Shown: positions 1 to 21,400, counted from the stretch's first letter. The stretch: DNA of 64,000 nucleotides from Triplophysa rosa (GCF_024868665.1 NC_079906.1:10302833-10366832); one strand, 5' to 3'. Numbers and translations: made by a program. The notes: generated by a model not told the origin, from the sequence alone.

Positions 1-4365
<4,365 letters not shown>

Positions 4366-4645
4366 GACTTCTTATTACTGTAAATGCGCTCAAAGTGAAA
4401 ATCTTCTTTATCAACTAGCACACTCAGTGCTAGCGGGAGACAGACGGCTAACAAATATACACAGTATTCAAGTACATCCCATATACATGCAAAACAAAAC
4501 TTAGAGTGCACCGGTATCCTGCACCATATAATAATAATTCTCTTTTAGAAGTTCAACTTCTTTTCTTTCTATTTAAAACGACACCGTACAAGCACGCAGG
4601 ACGTTTTGAAAACGCAGTTTCGTGTTATTTCCGCTTCCGGGTTCA
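4366..4645 (-). promoter_or_regulatory. Probable snrnp200 promoter/5' UTR region
   Basis: The stretch directly upstream of the snrnp200 start codon has no TATA box. Read on the minus strand it carries a CCGGAAG ETS-type site at about 4634-4640 with a second GGAA core at 4628-4633, a combination common in TATA-less housekeeping promoters. The transcription start is not determined; part of this interval is probably 5' UTR. Inference from position and motif only. Confidence 0.4.
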
Positions 4646-4740
4646 CTTGTCCACCGCTTACTGAAGAGGCTGCCCTCTGTTGGACAGGCATGGCACATGT
4701 ACTAGATTGCACTGCCCATTTTTCACTATGGGAAAATATT

Positions 4741-4860
4741 ACATTTACATTTAGTCATTTAGCAGACGCTTTTATACAAAGCGACTTACAGAGAGTTCAG
4801 GGAGCAATAAGCGATATGTCATACAGGAGCAATAATACAATAGGTGCTAATACAATGTTG
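4741..4860 (-). repeat. SINE tail fragment
   Basis: Carries AGCAGACGCTTTTATACAAA followed by GCGACTTACA, the widespread teleost SINE tail domain also present at 14655 and, in opposite orientation, at 24230. The tRNA-like head is not visible, so this looks like a truncated minus-strand copy upstream of snrnp200. The outer boundaries are approximate. Confidence 0.6.
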
Positions 4861-6025
4861 CTAGTTTCAGCTAGACCACTACGTTACCTGTTGAGAGAGA
4901 GTTTCGAAATTTTTTTAATTTGTCTGTCAAGTATTCACCGAAGAGATGGGTTTTAAGTACTTTAAATATAAGATATTAAATAATAAGATAATAATATAAA
5001 ATAATGAGATATTTATCTGAGAAAGTTTGTATATCTTGTAAAAATAGTCTACTGCATAGATAGCACATAAAACCCTAAAATCCCCTAAACTACTAAAGAA
5101 AAAAATATGATTGAACAAAATGTATGTATTGTAATGTATTGATTTCACTGAAAAAAGCAAGTTACATTTTAGGTGATTGGTCACTTTTGACCAGGAGGAC
5201 TATGAGTGTGACCCCTAAAGGTGAAGCCCCAGAGGGCACTGCCTAAAAATTCTGGTTACACTAAATGCTGTAGCGCTTTATTTTTTACACCACCTCCATA
5301 ATAATTACATGTCCAGTGTGAGTACTAGTACAAGTCTATTATAATCCTTTCAAGGATATTTTAAAATATTTATGTAACTTTCAGTAATTCTCAACTTTAT
5401 GAAGACGTTATTATTTGTACTACCCTATAAATTTAAATACTGCACTGAAAGCAAGTCGAGTTCTAGATGAAAGTGTTTCCAGACAACGTATCATATTTTG
5501 TAAAAACTGGTTTAATTCTTATTCAGAGGTGGAAATAAGCACAAAGATGTCAGACCAAACATTGTTTATTTTATGTCATGCATGCATATTTTTTATAAAT
5601 AAAACATTGAATATAAAGTATCAATTGTAGAAATAATTTTCATAGTCTTCAAAATGTCAAAAGTTGAAACAAAAAATAGTCTAACCTAAACAACATTTTT
5701 CTTTCTTAAAAAAATAAAATTGAGGCCCCCCAAAATATTATATAAACATTCTCATATTAAATGTCTCAAAGATTTTACCCCCAGATATATTTGCTTATTA
5801 AGCAACTCAAAACAAATGCACAAAAAAATCACTTTTTGTGTAATCACTTGAAAAAAACAAGTGTGCTGTGCCAAAGGACACAGTCTGGGCTTAAATTTAT
5901 TATACAGTACACATGATGGAACTGGATAAAGGGACATTACATAAAAATAAAACTTTTACCTTAAGGCCCAATTTGGCACAAAAAATAAAAGTATTTACAT
6001 GAAGAGTAAGGTTTAACATCAATAT
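4861..6025 (-). other. snrnp200-slc20a1 spacer including slc20a1 3' UTR
   Basis: AT-rich noncoding sequence. The right part must be the slc20a1 3' UTR, read leftwards. Possible polyadenylation signals on the minus strand (AATAAA, seen as TTTATT here) lie near 5565-5570 and 5277-5282; which is used cannot be told. No other gene or clear repeat was recognised. Confidence 0.5.
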
Positions 6026-11474
<5,449 letters not shown>

Positions 11475-12891
11475 CGCTGTTACTTTAGTGTAACTCTTTT
11501 GTTTTCACTTTAAGATTTGAAATACAATCCAAGCAATGGGTATTAATGAGGTATTTCTTTTTAAATAAATAAATAAAAATAAGTATTTCCCCTTTTAAAT
11601 AAGGGAGACAACAACTAAAAATCTACACCCCGTTCTCTCTCTACCTGTGGTCAAATGAATCTGAAAGTACAACTGCTAGCTACATATACTAACATCTGTA
11701 AGGGCTCTGCTTTGGCTCTGGGTGGCTACACAGATATCCATTGTGGACTTGGTCTTAGTGGAGATGGATGGTACATTCTGGAAAACAAAGAGTCATGTGG
11801 ATGTTTTAGCTTCAAGCACTGACTATAAAAAGCACAAAGCAGAAACAACACTCAAATAAAACCACACCGCTCTTGATGTGCCTTCATTTAGTTATGTTTG
11901 GGTAAGAAAGAAAAACTAATTTTGGGTGCAAAATAACTTCAGGGCATGAACTACTTTACACAAACAAATAGCTAAATAAATGATAAAATGAATAATGGTG
12001 ACATGATGATTAGAACAATTAACATAATTTAATGCATTAGACAACATGAATGCACATAAAACCTTAATAAAGAATATTTCGATACTGCCATTTTTACTAA
12101 AACTGCAGAATTTCATGTTACAAACCAATGACACAACACTCTATAATGATATTCAAAACATTTACTTTTTGCAATAATATGCAACTGTTTTAACTCCACA
12201 CCTCACCTGGCTAAAACATAAATACATCAGAGATGTTAACCAAGAAATTTTTAAAACTGTATAATTTGGATTATTCATGTATTTCTTTATTAGACTACAA
12301 TTATCAACCATAAAATTAATATTAGGTTTTCTAAAGATGATTTGGGGGAATAAAGCCTTTTAGAGTGCCAGCATGCTATCATAACTAAACAAAGTGTTAT
12401 ATTCATTCCGTGAAAGAAGCTTAATAATGCTTCATTAAGCGTGTAATTTGATTGAAAGCCTAAAAATACGTTTAATATTTCGATGGCAACTTTGTAACAC
12501 ACATTACATAAGTGGCTAGACATCAGAGCACACTCAGCTCTATACAAACAGTACATACTGTAGAATCTACTGTGTAGATGAATGACACACCGTTATGATG
12601 TTTCTTAAATGTTTAAAATGTTTAAAATGCAACTAGGTCTGCGTTCCTTAATATTTTACCCATCAAAACTTTTACATAATGTATTCTGGCGACAACACAA
12701 ACATTTCGTATCTTGTCAATAAAATGTCAAATAGAGCACAGACAAACACGAGTTCACACGCACGAGCTGGCACAACACAATGTCAAGAGATGGTCGGTAA
12801 ACGATCCAACAGGTTTAATTAATGTGTGATCAAAAATAACCAGAATTAAACCCATTTTCATTTACATTAGATAAATGCACATAATACTCAC

Positions 12892-13010
12892 CAAATGCGC
12901 GGTCTTGAATGAATTTATCGCTAGTACGCCGATAAACAGATTGATACACAAACTGACGCAGAAAATATTCTCTCCAAAGATCGTTTAAATTTAAGCTCAC
13001 GATTCAACTA
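12892..13010 (-). promoter_or_regulatory. Probable untranslated first exon of slc20a1
   Basis: Read on the minus strand, this stretch starts about 25-30 bp below a TATA box and ends in a good donor (CGCATTTG followed by GTGAGT at 12891-12886). It has no long ORF. The next exon would carry the start codon at 11474. The exact acceptor is uncertain: candidates lie within about 45 bp upstream of that ATG, and the tract there is poor in pyrimidines. Inferred from signals only. Confidence 0.5.
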
Positions 13011-13030
13011 ACTCTAGCTCTAACCTGCCT

Positions 13031-13062
13031 GTTATATATCAGAGTGAACCACACCCCCACAG
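13031..13062 (-). promoter_or_regulatory. slc20a1 core promoter: TATA box and CACCC/KLF site
   Basis: On the minus strand GATATATAAC gives a TATA-like box at about 13033-13039, preceded by a GTGGGGGTGTGG KLF/Sp-type site at about 13048-13060. This sits at a suitable distance above the inferred untranslated exon. No experimental support. Confidence 0.5.
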
Positions 13063-14640
13063 CGGATCATGGGACTGTGGAAGGCAAAAACTTTTAATAT
13101 TTAGCCAAGTTTGCACGAAATAACTGATTATTTTTCATCCACTTCGTGCACTAAAATGTTCGTTTTAGAGTAACCATATTCTATTCCACTATATTACTTC
13201 AGTAATGGGCTATGAAAAATATGATATTATTATATATGATATTTATATTATTTTACAAGAATATAGCTGCTTATTACGGTCCTTCATTGGCCAGAACTGA
13301 GGGGCAAAAAATGAAAATAAAATTTACTTTAAACTGAGGCTCACATAAAAAATATATAAATAAATGAATCAAAGTAGTATATTTTTAGGTTAGACTAAGT
13401 GTTCTCATTAACATTAAGCCGCAGGGACAGGATGTTCACTTGTTACAAAAATACTTTATTCGACACACATGGAAACTGTGTTAATCCAAAACCACTGTTA
13501 TTAATTTCAATAATTAATACAGCCATGCATTAGTCACTAATAAACACATTTTGTTCATCACAGACAGACCTGTGGCAGTCGGCAACATTGCCAGGACTGA
13601 AACGGTACGATGGACACAGAATTGCTGACATGTTTATTTTAGTAAATATTCACCTCTTTCAAGTGATGGGTATGATTGATATGGAAAATGTCATCTCAGC
13701 TCGAATGAAGGAAGTGACATATTTTGGGATCAAACTTTGAACCCCATTTGGGAACACTAGTGGCTTTGGCTGAGTGACTATCAACAGTTTGTCCATGTCA
13801 GAATCCGCCACAGATTTTTACCTTCATCACTTAACTTTTTGAAGCCGTAGAAATAGAATTTTAATATAACCAACTAGGTAGGGCCTAAATAAAAATGAAT
13901 GCTTTCTAAAAACTACAAACTACTAAAAACAACTAAACACATTTGTGTATCTTATGTGATCTATCAATAATACACAGTGCTCACTGTATTAAGCAGGAGA
14001 TTAATATGAATATAAAGATTATGTTTGTCTTAACACTTTGTTCATGTTTACTCAATCGCAGAGTGGTGAGGAATTTTCCCTGCAGGATTTTTTGTTTCCA
14101 CACAACCCCCTGACCTCAGTTGTGACCACAGTCAGCTCCATGTGAAAGACAGAAAGTTCTGGATCATTGCCAGGCCAAAATTAAATTAGCCAGTTGTTAC
14201 AAATGTGTGAGCCACAAGGTCTGACAATTTCCTCTAAAGCAGAGACATCATTTAGCAGATGTTACATAACAACTAACTTCATGGTTCTGTTGATTAGTGT
14301 GGTAAAATCAGCCTTGGCATTTTAAAGTAGCCCAATTTACTCCTACGAACCAACTTTCAACCATAACATTTGCGAACCTGTACTGTGGTCATTCATTTTA
14401 TCTCTGTTTGAGAATGAAAAATGAGGCATAGTGATAGCTCTGTTTTTCACCAAAACCACACGCTTAAAGCTGTATTTAAAATTGACGCGTAGAAAAACAG
14501 GAAAGGAATCGTCAGACTAAATAGTTTGGTTTTGCAGCCTGTCTCACCCACATATGTCTGCAGGCTGCTCACTGATTCCACTAATAGGTTAACGGACTCA
14601 CACTGAGCAGGAAGCCTAGATAAAAAAATGTAGGTTTTCT
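13063..14640. other. Intergenic stretch, nothing recognised
   Basis: AT-rich sequence upstream of the slc20a1 promoter. No coding exon, RNA gene or inverted-repeat element could be supported here. Confidence 0.4.
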
Positions 14641-14642
14641 TC

Positions 14643-14792
14643 CTACATTTACACATTTGGCAGACGCTTTTATCCAAAGCGACTTACATTGCATTATACT
14701 TTACATTTGTTTCTGAGTATGTGCAATCCCTGGGATCGAACCATGATCTTGGCATTGCTAGTGCCATGCTCTTACCACTGAGCTACAGGAAA
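14643..14792 (-). mobile_element. tRNA-derived SINE, nearly complete
   Basis: On the minus strand the element opens with a tRNA-like head: an A box TAGCTCAGTGGTAAGAGC at 14785-14768 and a B box GGTTCGATCCCAGG at 14742-14729, the internal RNA polymerase III promoter. A short linker is followed by the common teleost tail AAGTCGCTTTGGATAAAAGC and GTCTGCCAAATGTG. The region between the boxes cannot fold as a functional tRNA, so it is a SINE and not a tRNA gene. Confidence 0.85.
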
Positions 14793-15446
14793 GCTCCCTT
14801 TCTGCTCCCTAAAGCTGCTGAACTGGGTGACATAGATTTCTAAAGGCCAGTCTCCACCAGACTACATACATCCCAAGATATTCTCTTAAAAATAGATATA
14901 CTGTAGATCACTGGTTAAGAAAGAAAGATAAATGTGCCAAGAAGCAGGCTGCTCTGTAAATAAATTTAGTTTTTTGGGAAGTGGTGATGGTTTACTCCAG
15001 TTGAGTTCTTATGGATGTTGTGTCATTTGACACCTTCAAAAGCGTCTTGGTTATGGATGTAACCTCAGTTCCATGAAGGAGGGAACGAGACGTTGTGTCG
15101 ACAGAATGGGGTTTGACTTGAGAACCTATCATCTCTGATTGTACTTTTAAAAGGCCAATGAACTTGGCGAATGGCATGGCATGTCCGCCCTGTACATACG
15201 GGTATAAAAGGAAGATGGCGTGCCCATTCATTCACCTTTTGGGCTGAGGTATGATGGACACAAAGTCTCGTTCCCTCCATCAGGGAACTGAGGCTACATC
15301 CGTAACCAAGACGCTCCCTTTCTGTCGGTCTCTCGACGTTGTGTCGACAGAATGGGGTCCTTATACGAAATGCCACGGTGCTGCGCCGCATCACGACTTC
15401 CAGCGGAGCGACACTCAGATATAAGAGTTTGCCTAGTGAGGGAAAC

Positions 15447-16220
15447 TCACCTATACTGGGGTTGGAATACGAGCCGCTCCGCCCGGCTTGTAAACTCGAA
15501 GTGCTTAGTGATGGATGGAATGCTTATACTTCGTCCAGTGGAGGACCGATCTCTGTGTCCAAAATCTTGGGATCGGTACGCCAAAGTGATGGCGTCCACG
15601 ATCCAGTGCGCCAGTCTCTGTTTGGAGACAGCTCTCCCCTTCTGCTGTCCTCCAAAACAGACAAAGAGCTGCTTAGAGCTTCTGAAGCTCTGCGTGCGGT
15701 CCAAGTAGAGGAGCAGGGCGCATACTGGACCTAACACGGTAGGGGTTGAGTCTTCCTCCACAGGGGGGAGCACCTGCAAGTTCACCACCTGGTCCCTGAA
15801 GGTAGTGGTTGGAACTTTGGGCACGTAGCTAGGCCGGGGTCTAAGCACCACGTGGGAATCACCCGGCCCAAACTATAGGCACTCGTTGGACACAAAGAGA
15901 GCATGCAGATCCCCTACCTTCTTGATGGAAGCGAGTGCCACTAGGAGAACCGTCTTCATCGTGAGATGAGGTAGAGCGGCTTCCTAGGGCCTCAAATGGG
16001 GCCCTTACCAGGCCCACAAGGACCACATTAAGGTCCCAAGATGGTACAGAGCGCAAAGGATTCGAGGAGGATTCACCCTCCTCGCGCCCCTCAGGAATCT
16101 TATGACCAGGTCATGCTGTCTGAGAGACTTACCTGCCACAAGTGAGTGATGTGAAGCGATGGCGGAGACATACATTTTGATCGTGGAGGGAGAGAGGTTG
16201 CTATCTAACCTATCTAACAC
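15447..16220 (-). pseudogene. DIRS tyrosine recombinase remnant
   Basis: Pieces in more than one frame match the DIRS recombinase: an N-terminal SAM-like part (LSPSTIKMYVSAIASHH, then LRGARRVNPP) at about 16200-16050, a shifted segment at 16056-15960, and a C-terminal part (VPKVPTTTFRDQVVNLQ and FVCFGGQQKGRAVSKQRLAHW) at 15830-15640. After that the frame is lost, so the last catalytic residues are not in frame. In an intact element this enzyme inserts the circular cDNA without target duplication. Frameshifts make a functional product impossible. Confidence 0.8.
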
Positions 16221-16324
16221 TGATCACACAATTCTGTGGGTCTTTCCTGCGGGAAGAACACCAGGACGAGAAGAGGTGCCACTTGTAGGCGTACAGTCGC
16301 CTAATGCAGAGTTGCAGCCAGCAA

Positions 16325-17557
16325 CTACAGGCAATTGATATGCCACTGCAGACAGTGGCTCGTCCCACACCCCGAAACTGCATGGCTGTTGCACACAGCA
16401 CCCCAGCCGAGCAGGGAGGCATCTGTCATCACCCCAATGTGCCTCGAGACCTGCCCAATCGGGACTCCAGCCCAGAGGAAGGACACGTCTGTCCAAAGAG
16501 CTAGGGTGCGACGGCAGCGAGACATGATGGGAATACGCCTCGTGCCGGTGTGCCACGCTCTCCAGGGAACTCGACTCTGTAGCCAATGCTGAGGTCTCAT
16601 ATGTGAGGCACGACTGCCATCAAGGACACCATATGCCCAGGGGACTCTGAAAAAGTTTCAGTGGGACCGCCGACTGCTGTCTGATGAGGGTCAGACAGCA
16701 CAGCATTGCACTCTGTGGTAAGGCGCGCTGTCATGGTAACAGAGTCTAGTTCCATACCGAGATAAGAGGTGCTCTGCGCAGGGGAGAGCTTGCCAGTTGA
16801 CCTATAGGCCCAATCGGTTGAGGTGCTATAGCACAAGGTCTCTGTGCCTACACAACAGATTTCGCGAGTGAGCCAAGATGAGCCTGTCGTCGAGATAGTT
16901 GAGAATACGCACACCCTGCTCCCTGAGGGGAGTGAGAGCAGCCTCCGCAACCTTGGTAAAGGCATGGGGAGACAGGGCCAGACCGAAGGGCAGGACCTTG
17001 TACTGGTATGCTCGACCCTCGAAGGCAAACCGAAGAAACGGTCTGTGCTGCGGGAGAATCGAGACATGAAAGTATGCGTCCTTCAGGTTGATAGCCACGA
17101 ACCAATCCTGGTGACGGACAGACGTCAGGATGCGCTTCTGTGTCACCATTCTGAATGGGAGCCTGTGAAGGTTCTTGTTCAGAGTGCGCAGGTCCAGGAT
17201 GGGGCGCAGCCCCCCACCATTCTTGGGGACGATGCAGGAGGGGCTGTAAACCCCGAAGACATCTCGGCCAGAGGGACGGGCTCGATCGCTCCCTTCGCCA
17301 GCAGGGTGGTGACCTCGGCCCGAAGCACGGGAGCATTCTCGCCTCGCACCAAGGTGAACTGAATGCCCCGAACAGAGCGGGACAGAGCCCTGGGGAGGTG
17401 AGCGGGTCTGCTGACTTACCTGCCTTAAGTCTTCGCTGCATGACACACCATCGAGTGGAGAGTGCTGAGGGCTGCGGGATTGGCATGATGCAATGTCGAG
17501 TTGAGGCTGTTGCATGCTAGAAACACCCAGGGAGAAAGGAATCTCTGTTGGAGACAA
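16325..17557 (-). pseudogene. DIRS reverse transcriptase/RNase H remnant
   Basis: An open segment at 17557-16826 carries the palm: GGLRPILDLRTLNKNLHRLP, then INLKDAYFHVSI and the catalytic YLDD at 16897-16886. A frameshift follows; the thumb (SPAQSTSYLGMELDSVTMTA) is read in another frame near 16790-16720. RNase H appears at about 16480-16330 (DASLLGWGAV, HINCL). The coding stretch between RNase H and the recombinase that is normal for DIRS is missing: only about 110 bp separate them, so an internal deletion is likely. Confidence 0.85.
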
Positions 17558-17806
17558 AGTGGGTGCCAGGCCCTGAAGAGGGCCCGGCTTGAGGTGGGAC
17601 GTGGCAGAGATCGTCCCAGTGCAGCTCGACAGCGGTGGTATGGCTGAAGCCGCGCCGATGTCCTGGTTCTCCCTGGGGTGTCCCCGTCAGGGCCACTTCT
17701 TCTTGGTCGGTTGCTGACAGAGAGTTAACACCACGGGAGGCGCCGGGGCAGGAGGTGCAAAGGGGCTCGAAACCCTGCAGGAAGCCGGGTCGCGGCGGGG
17801 CAGGAT

Positions 17807-18500
17807 ATGCTTGATGGCCTCCGTCTGCTTCTTCACCGCCGAAAACTGTTGAGAAAAGTCCTCGACAGTGTCACCAAACAGCCCACATTGCGCGATGGGT
17901 GCATCGAGAAAGCGTACTTTCTTGGGTTCTCACATCTGCGCAAGGTTGAGCCAAAGGTGTCGCTCTTGGACCACCAGAGTAGACATTGTTCGACCCAGCG
18001 CATGCGCCGTCACCTTGGTCGCCCGGAGAGCGAGGTCAGTGGCAGTGCGCAGTTCCTGCATAACCACTGGGTCACGCTTTCCATCGTCCAGCTGCTTCAA
18101 TGTCTTGGCCTGGTGGACCTGAAGGATGGCCATGGCATGAAGTGCGGAGGCATCTTGACCCGCAGCAGTGTAGGCTTTCAACACCAGAGATGAAGAAAAC
18201 GTACACGCTTTGGAAGGGAGCCTTGGTCGGTCCCTCCAGATGGCGGCCGTCTGCGGGCACAAATGTACAGTGACGGCATGCTCAACCTGGGGTACATCGA
18301 CATAGCCCTTAGCTGCTCCGGTGTCGAGGGAAGTCAGGGCGACCGAGCTCGTTTGCCGTGAACGCGCCGAAAAAGGGGGCGTTCCAGGTCTTCGTGAGCT
18401 CTTCATGCTCTTCCGGGAAGAAAGGTACCGGGGCAGAATGCGGTTTGCCACCGCGCTCCGTATCCAGGTACCAAGAGTCCAACATAACGACCGTCTCAGC
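17807..18500 (-). pseudogene. DIRS gag, C-terminal part
   Basis: Minus-strand segments with DSWYLDTERGG and FFPEEHEELTKTW (about 18490-18380), then VALTSLDTGAAKGYVDVP, SALHAMAILQVHQAKTLKQL and TDLALRATKVTAHALG (about 18360-17950) match DIRS gag. At least one frameshift separates the two parts (near 18390). The upstream remainder of gag is displaced to 21080-21400 by an insertion, and about 100 or more central residues expected for the family are not found. Confidence 0.75.
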
Positions 18501-20825
18501 AAGGTAACCAGTGCTCTCATGGCGCATAACCTCACGTTGAATGGGGAGAAATGCACATTTGCAGCTTCAGCCATAGACTTTGTTGGGTATTGCCTCACCT
18601 TTAGGGGTATCACCCCTCTTCAGTCAAACATTGAGGCGATACACAGGATCCCAGAGCCCACCTCTGCCTCCCAAGTGGCCTCGTTCCTGGGCATGACAGC
18701 CTATTACCTCCGGTTCTTGCCTCAGTACTCCCAAACCACAGCGCCACTTCGCCAGTTACTGAAGCAAGAGGAGACATGGAACTGGAATGCAGCATGCTCT
18801 GAGGCTATTCGAACACTGAAATCCCAGCTGACCACACCTCCTGTCCTGGCCCACTTCGACCCTGACAGTCTGCCTATTGTCACCTGTGATGCCTCCACAC
18901 AGGCCCTGGGAGCAGTGTTGTCGCAGGAGCAGGACGGGGTGGAGAGACCAGTAGCATTCGCCTCCAGAGCTTTGACACCCACAGAACAGCGCTACTCTGT
19001 GGGTGAACGTGAGGCCCTCGCATGTGTGTGGGCAACAGAAAGATGGCATCTCTTCCTATATGGTCGATGTTTCACCCTCCGTACGGATCATCAGGCTCTG
19101 ACCACGCTCTTGTCAGCCTCTGGCTCAGGACATAAGCCCTTGCGTCTGCACAGATGGAGTGAGCGTCTGAGGCAGTATGACTATCAACTCAAATTCATGC
19201 CAGGGAGGGACAATGTGGTTGCTGATCTCCTTTCTCGATCAATTGATGCACCTACACCAGTAGCCTCACCAGGCAGTGAGGAAATGGAGCCAGAGCTCAT
19301 TCAAATGCTCCACGCACCTCTGCGGGCGTCGGTCTCCCTGGAAGAGCTGCAAAGGGAGTCTGAGTGTGACCCCACACTAACAACACTCCGCAAATATATA
19401 CGCTCGGGCTGGCCAGCGCTTGTGTCTGAGGAGTTAAAACCTTTTGCTAAAATTCAAAACGAACTGTCATGTTGGGCCGATGTCTTTGTCTCAAGAGGCT
19501 GTTGTACCATTGTGCCTGGGAGCCTGCGCGCACGAGTCCTATCAATGGCACAAGAGGGGCACTTAGGCATTGTAAAGCTTAAGCAAAGATGCCGGGACCT
19601 GGTCTGGTGGCCGGGCATTGATCGCGACATTGAAGGACTGGTCAGAGACTGTGAACCGTGTCTCCTTAGTGGAAAGTCTGGACAACCTGTTCCAGCCCCT
19701 TTGCAGCCTGTTCCATGGCCATCTCGTCCATGGGAGCACCTTCAACTAGACATTTGAGGGGAAATTCATGGTCGCGGCATTCCCCATCACCAGCGCTTTC
19801 TGGTGGTTGTGTATGATCTCCACTCTGAATGGCCGGAGGTAGTACCAGCTGGAACGGTGAAATCACAGACCATCACACAGATACTGGAGAGTCTGTTTGC
19901 TCGCTGGGGCATGCCCCGTGCCATTACTACGGACAATGGCCCGCAGTTTACTTCTGCTGACTTCTCCACCTCCCTCTGCAGTAGAGGAATCAAGCATATC
20001 CGAGCTGCATTTTACCACCCCCAGGCAAACGGCGGGGTTGAAAGGTTCAATCAGAGTCTCAAGAATGGCATTCGTGCACACATGGTCCAGGGGTACACAT
20101 TTCAGGCAGCACTCAATCTAACGGTGATGCATTACAGAGCTAGTCATCACACCACCACCCAGGCTTCTACTGTTTTGCTCATGCTTGGCCGAGAGATGGA
20201 ATTTCCATTGAACAGACTCAGACCACAAGAACTGTTACCAGCAGAGGCAGGCAGCACCTGGGCAGCAGCCAAAGCTGCTGTAACTTCAAACCAGAGACAA
20301 ATGAAGGACAACTTTGACAAGAGACATAAGGTCAGGCAGAGTGAGATAAGAGTTCTGGACTGGGTTCGGGTCCGGAGGCCCTGCCGTAGTAACAAAATGT
20401 CATCATTTTGGTCCACACCCCTCCAGGTGGTTCGTCAATTAGCGTCAGCTACATTCTTGTTGAGCGATGGCTCCCGCTGGCATGCTAGTAAACTAAGGAA
20501 GGTGGCAACCCCTTTCTCCCCATCTACGTGCTCACCGGCGAGGGAGCCTAGTGTTGGAGCCGCACAGAGCGGAGCTCTTCCGCCGCCACAGCCATTACCA
20601 ATGGCAATGCGGCCATGGCCAGGCCTTGCGTTTCAAGGTTCCCCTGTCAGGGGGGTCCCACAACTATCTCCGCCAGCAGTAGGGTCCCGACCCCTTCGGC
20701 CACTGATTGCTGATACTCAGGATGCCCAGGATGGGCCACAGTCGGTACCATCGGAGGGTCAGCCGGTTCGAGCAAGAGCTCAACCTGCATATCTGAAGGA
20801 CTTTGTTACTGACTTTCATGTTTAG
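18500..20825 (+). pseudogene. Ty3/gypsy pol fragment (RT thumb, RNase H, integrase)
   Basis: Domains in order: RT C-terminal part (NLTLNGEKCTF, FLGMTAYYLRFLPQYS) at about 18520-18730; RNase H (CDASTQALGAVLSQ, YSVGEREALACVW, LRTDHQAL) at 18880-19100; integrase zinc finger (GHLGIVKLKQRC to DCEPCLLSGK) at 19555-19675; integrase core with LQLDI near 19745, TTDNGPQFTS near 19930 and GGVERFNQ near 20035, the three acidic positions of the DDE set; a C-terminal tail to 20825. A TGA at 19755-19757 interrupts the frame just after the first acidic residue; both sides stay in the same frame, so this single nonsense codon is the only break seen in the 2.3-kb stretch. No envelope gene. Confidence 0.88.
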
Positions 20826-20896
20826 GTGCTTCGCCATCTCTTTCTGCTTATAGTTCCTGTACACAGAGTTTGTTTAGTTCTAAAAAAGGGGGGGAA

Positions 20897-21010
20897 TGTT
20901 ATATCCTGCATGTCCTGTGTTCTGCCGCTAGGTTATGTGGTTATCTGATGTGCGTGTGCGTTGTGAGGGTGAGTGGCACAAGATAGTAAAAATGAGGTGA
21001 TCCGTTCAAG
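20897..21010 (+). repeat. Truncated 3' LTR of the gypsy element
   Basis: Begins TGTTATATCCTGCATG immediately after the polypurine tract, which places the LTR start at 20897. The sequence runs for roughly 110-130 bp and is then replaced by a TCAGAA repeat and DIRS gag; no LTR end in CA with a target duplication was found. Confidence 0.6.
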
Positions 21011-21027
21011 CCGTGTGTGTGACCTTC

Positions 21028-21058
21028 AGAATCAGAATCAGAATCAGAATCAGAATCA
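21028..21058. repeat. (TCAGAA)n hexanucleotide repeat
   Basis: Five near-perfect TCAGAA units mark the seam between the gypsy LTR remnant and the resumed DIRS gag. Such units are common at ends of fish interspersed repeats, so it may be the last trace of another element. Confidence 0.75.
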
Positions 21059-21079
21059 CTTGTTGTTTATATAACTCGC

Positions 21080-21400
21080 CTAAGAAAACACAACACCCGC
21101 ATATCACCATCGCCACTGCAGATGGCTTGGCAGCCGCCACGGAACAGGAAGCAGACAATGTTGTGGCTGTGTCCAAAAAGAACACAGCCAACTGTGACCG
21201 CAATATTTTGATAGACATGTGCTCGCAGTGCGGACGTGCCGTATCCACGAACACTACTTCAGCATGCTGGCGACCCAGACATGTGATGCAGGTATCGTGC
21301 CTGTCAGGCTCGAGGACGAGGCGGTCACATCCAAGATTACAGCGGCGAGACATGACTGGCGACAAGTGCAAGCTGTAAGAAATTTCAGCTCTTTTAGAAA
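21080..21400 (-). pseudogene. DIRS gag, N-terminal part
   Basis: Minus-strand frame starting near 21355 with MSRRCNLGCDRLVLEPD and HDTCITCLGRQHAEV, then a HCEHMSIKILRSQLAVFF segment, the N-terminus of DIRS gag including its Cys/His pattern. It runs to about 21080, where it is cut by the foreign insertion. It continues, after a gap, in the gag part left of 18500. Confidence 0.75.

Larger units (their letters stand above)
18490..21010 (+). mobile_element. 3' part of a Ty3/gypsy LTR retrotransposon inserted in the DIRS gag
   Basis: Plus-strand pol from the RT thumb onward, then a polypurine tract (AAAAAAGGGGGGG at about 20882-20894) and the start of a 3' LTR (TGTTATATCCTGC from 20897). The 5' LTR, gag, protease and most of RT are absent. 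The LTR is itself cut short before a TCAGAA repeat at 21028. The coding frame has one in-frame stop. The 5' boundary (18490-18505) is estimated from where the DIRS gag signal ends and gypsy-like residues begin. Confidence 0.85.

Noticed and set aside
14729..14785. tRNA gene suggested by A and B boxes
   Set aside because: The boxes belong to a SINE head followed by a SINE tail, and no acceptor stem or proper anticodon arm could be drawn.
15339..17520. Several plus-strand open frames of 66-172 codons across the DIRS region
   Set aside because: They are antisense shadows of the minus-strand DIRS coding sequence.
18321..18490. Start of the 478-codon plus-strand frame as true gypsy coding
   Set aside because: The first 55 or so codons are antisense to DIRS gag; gypsy similarity begins only near 18500.
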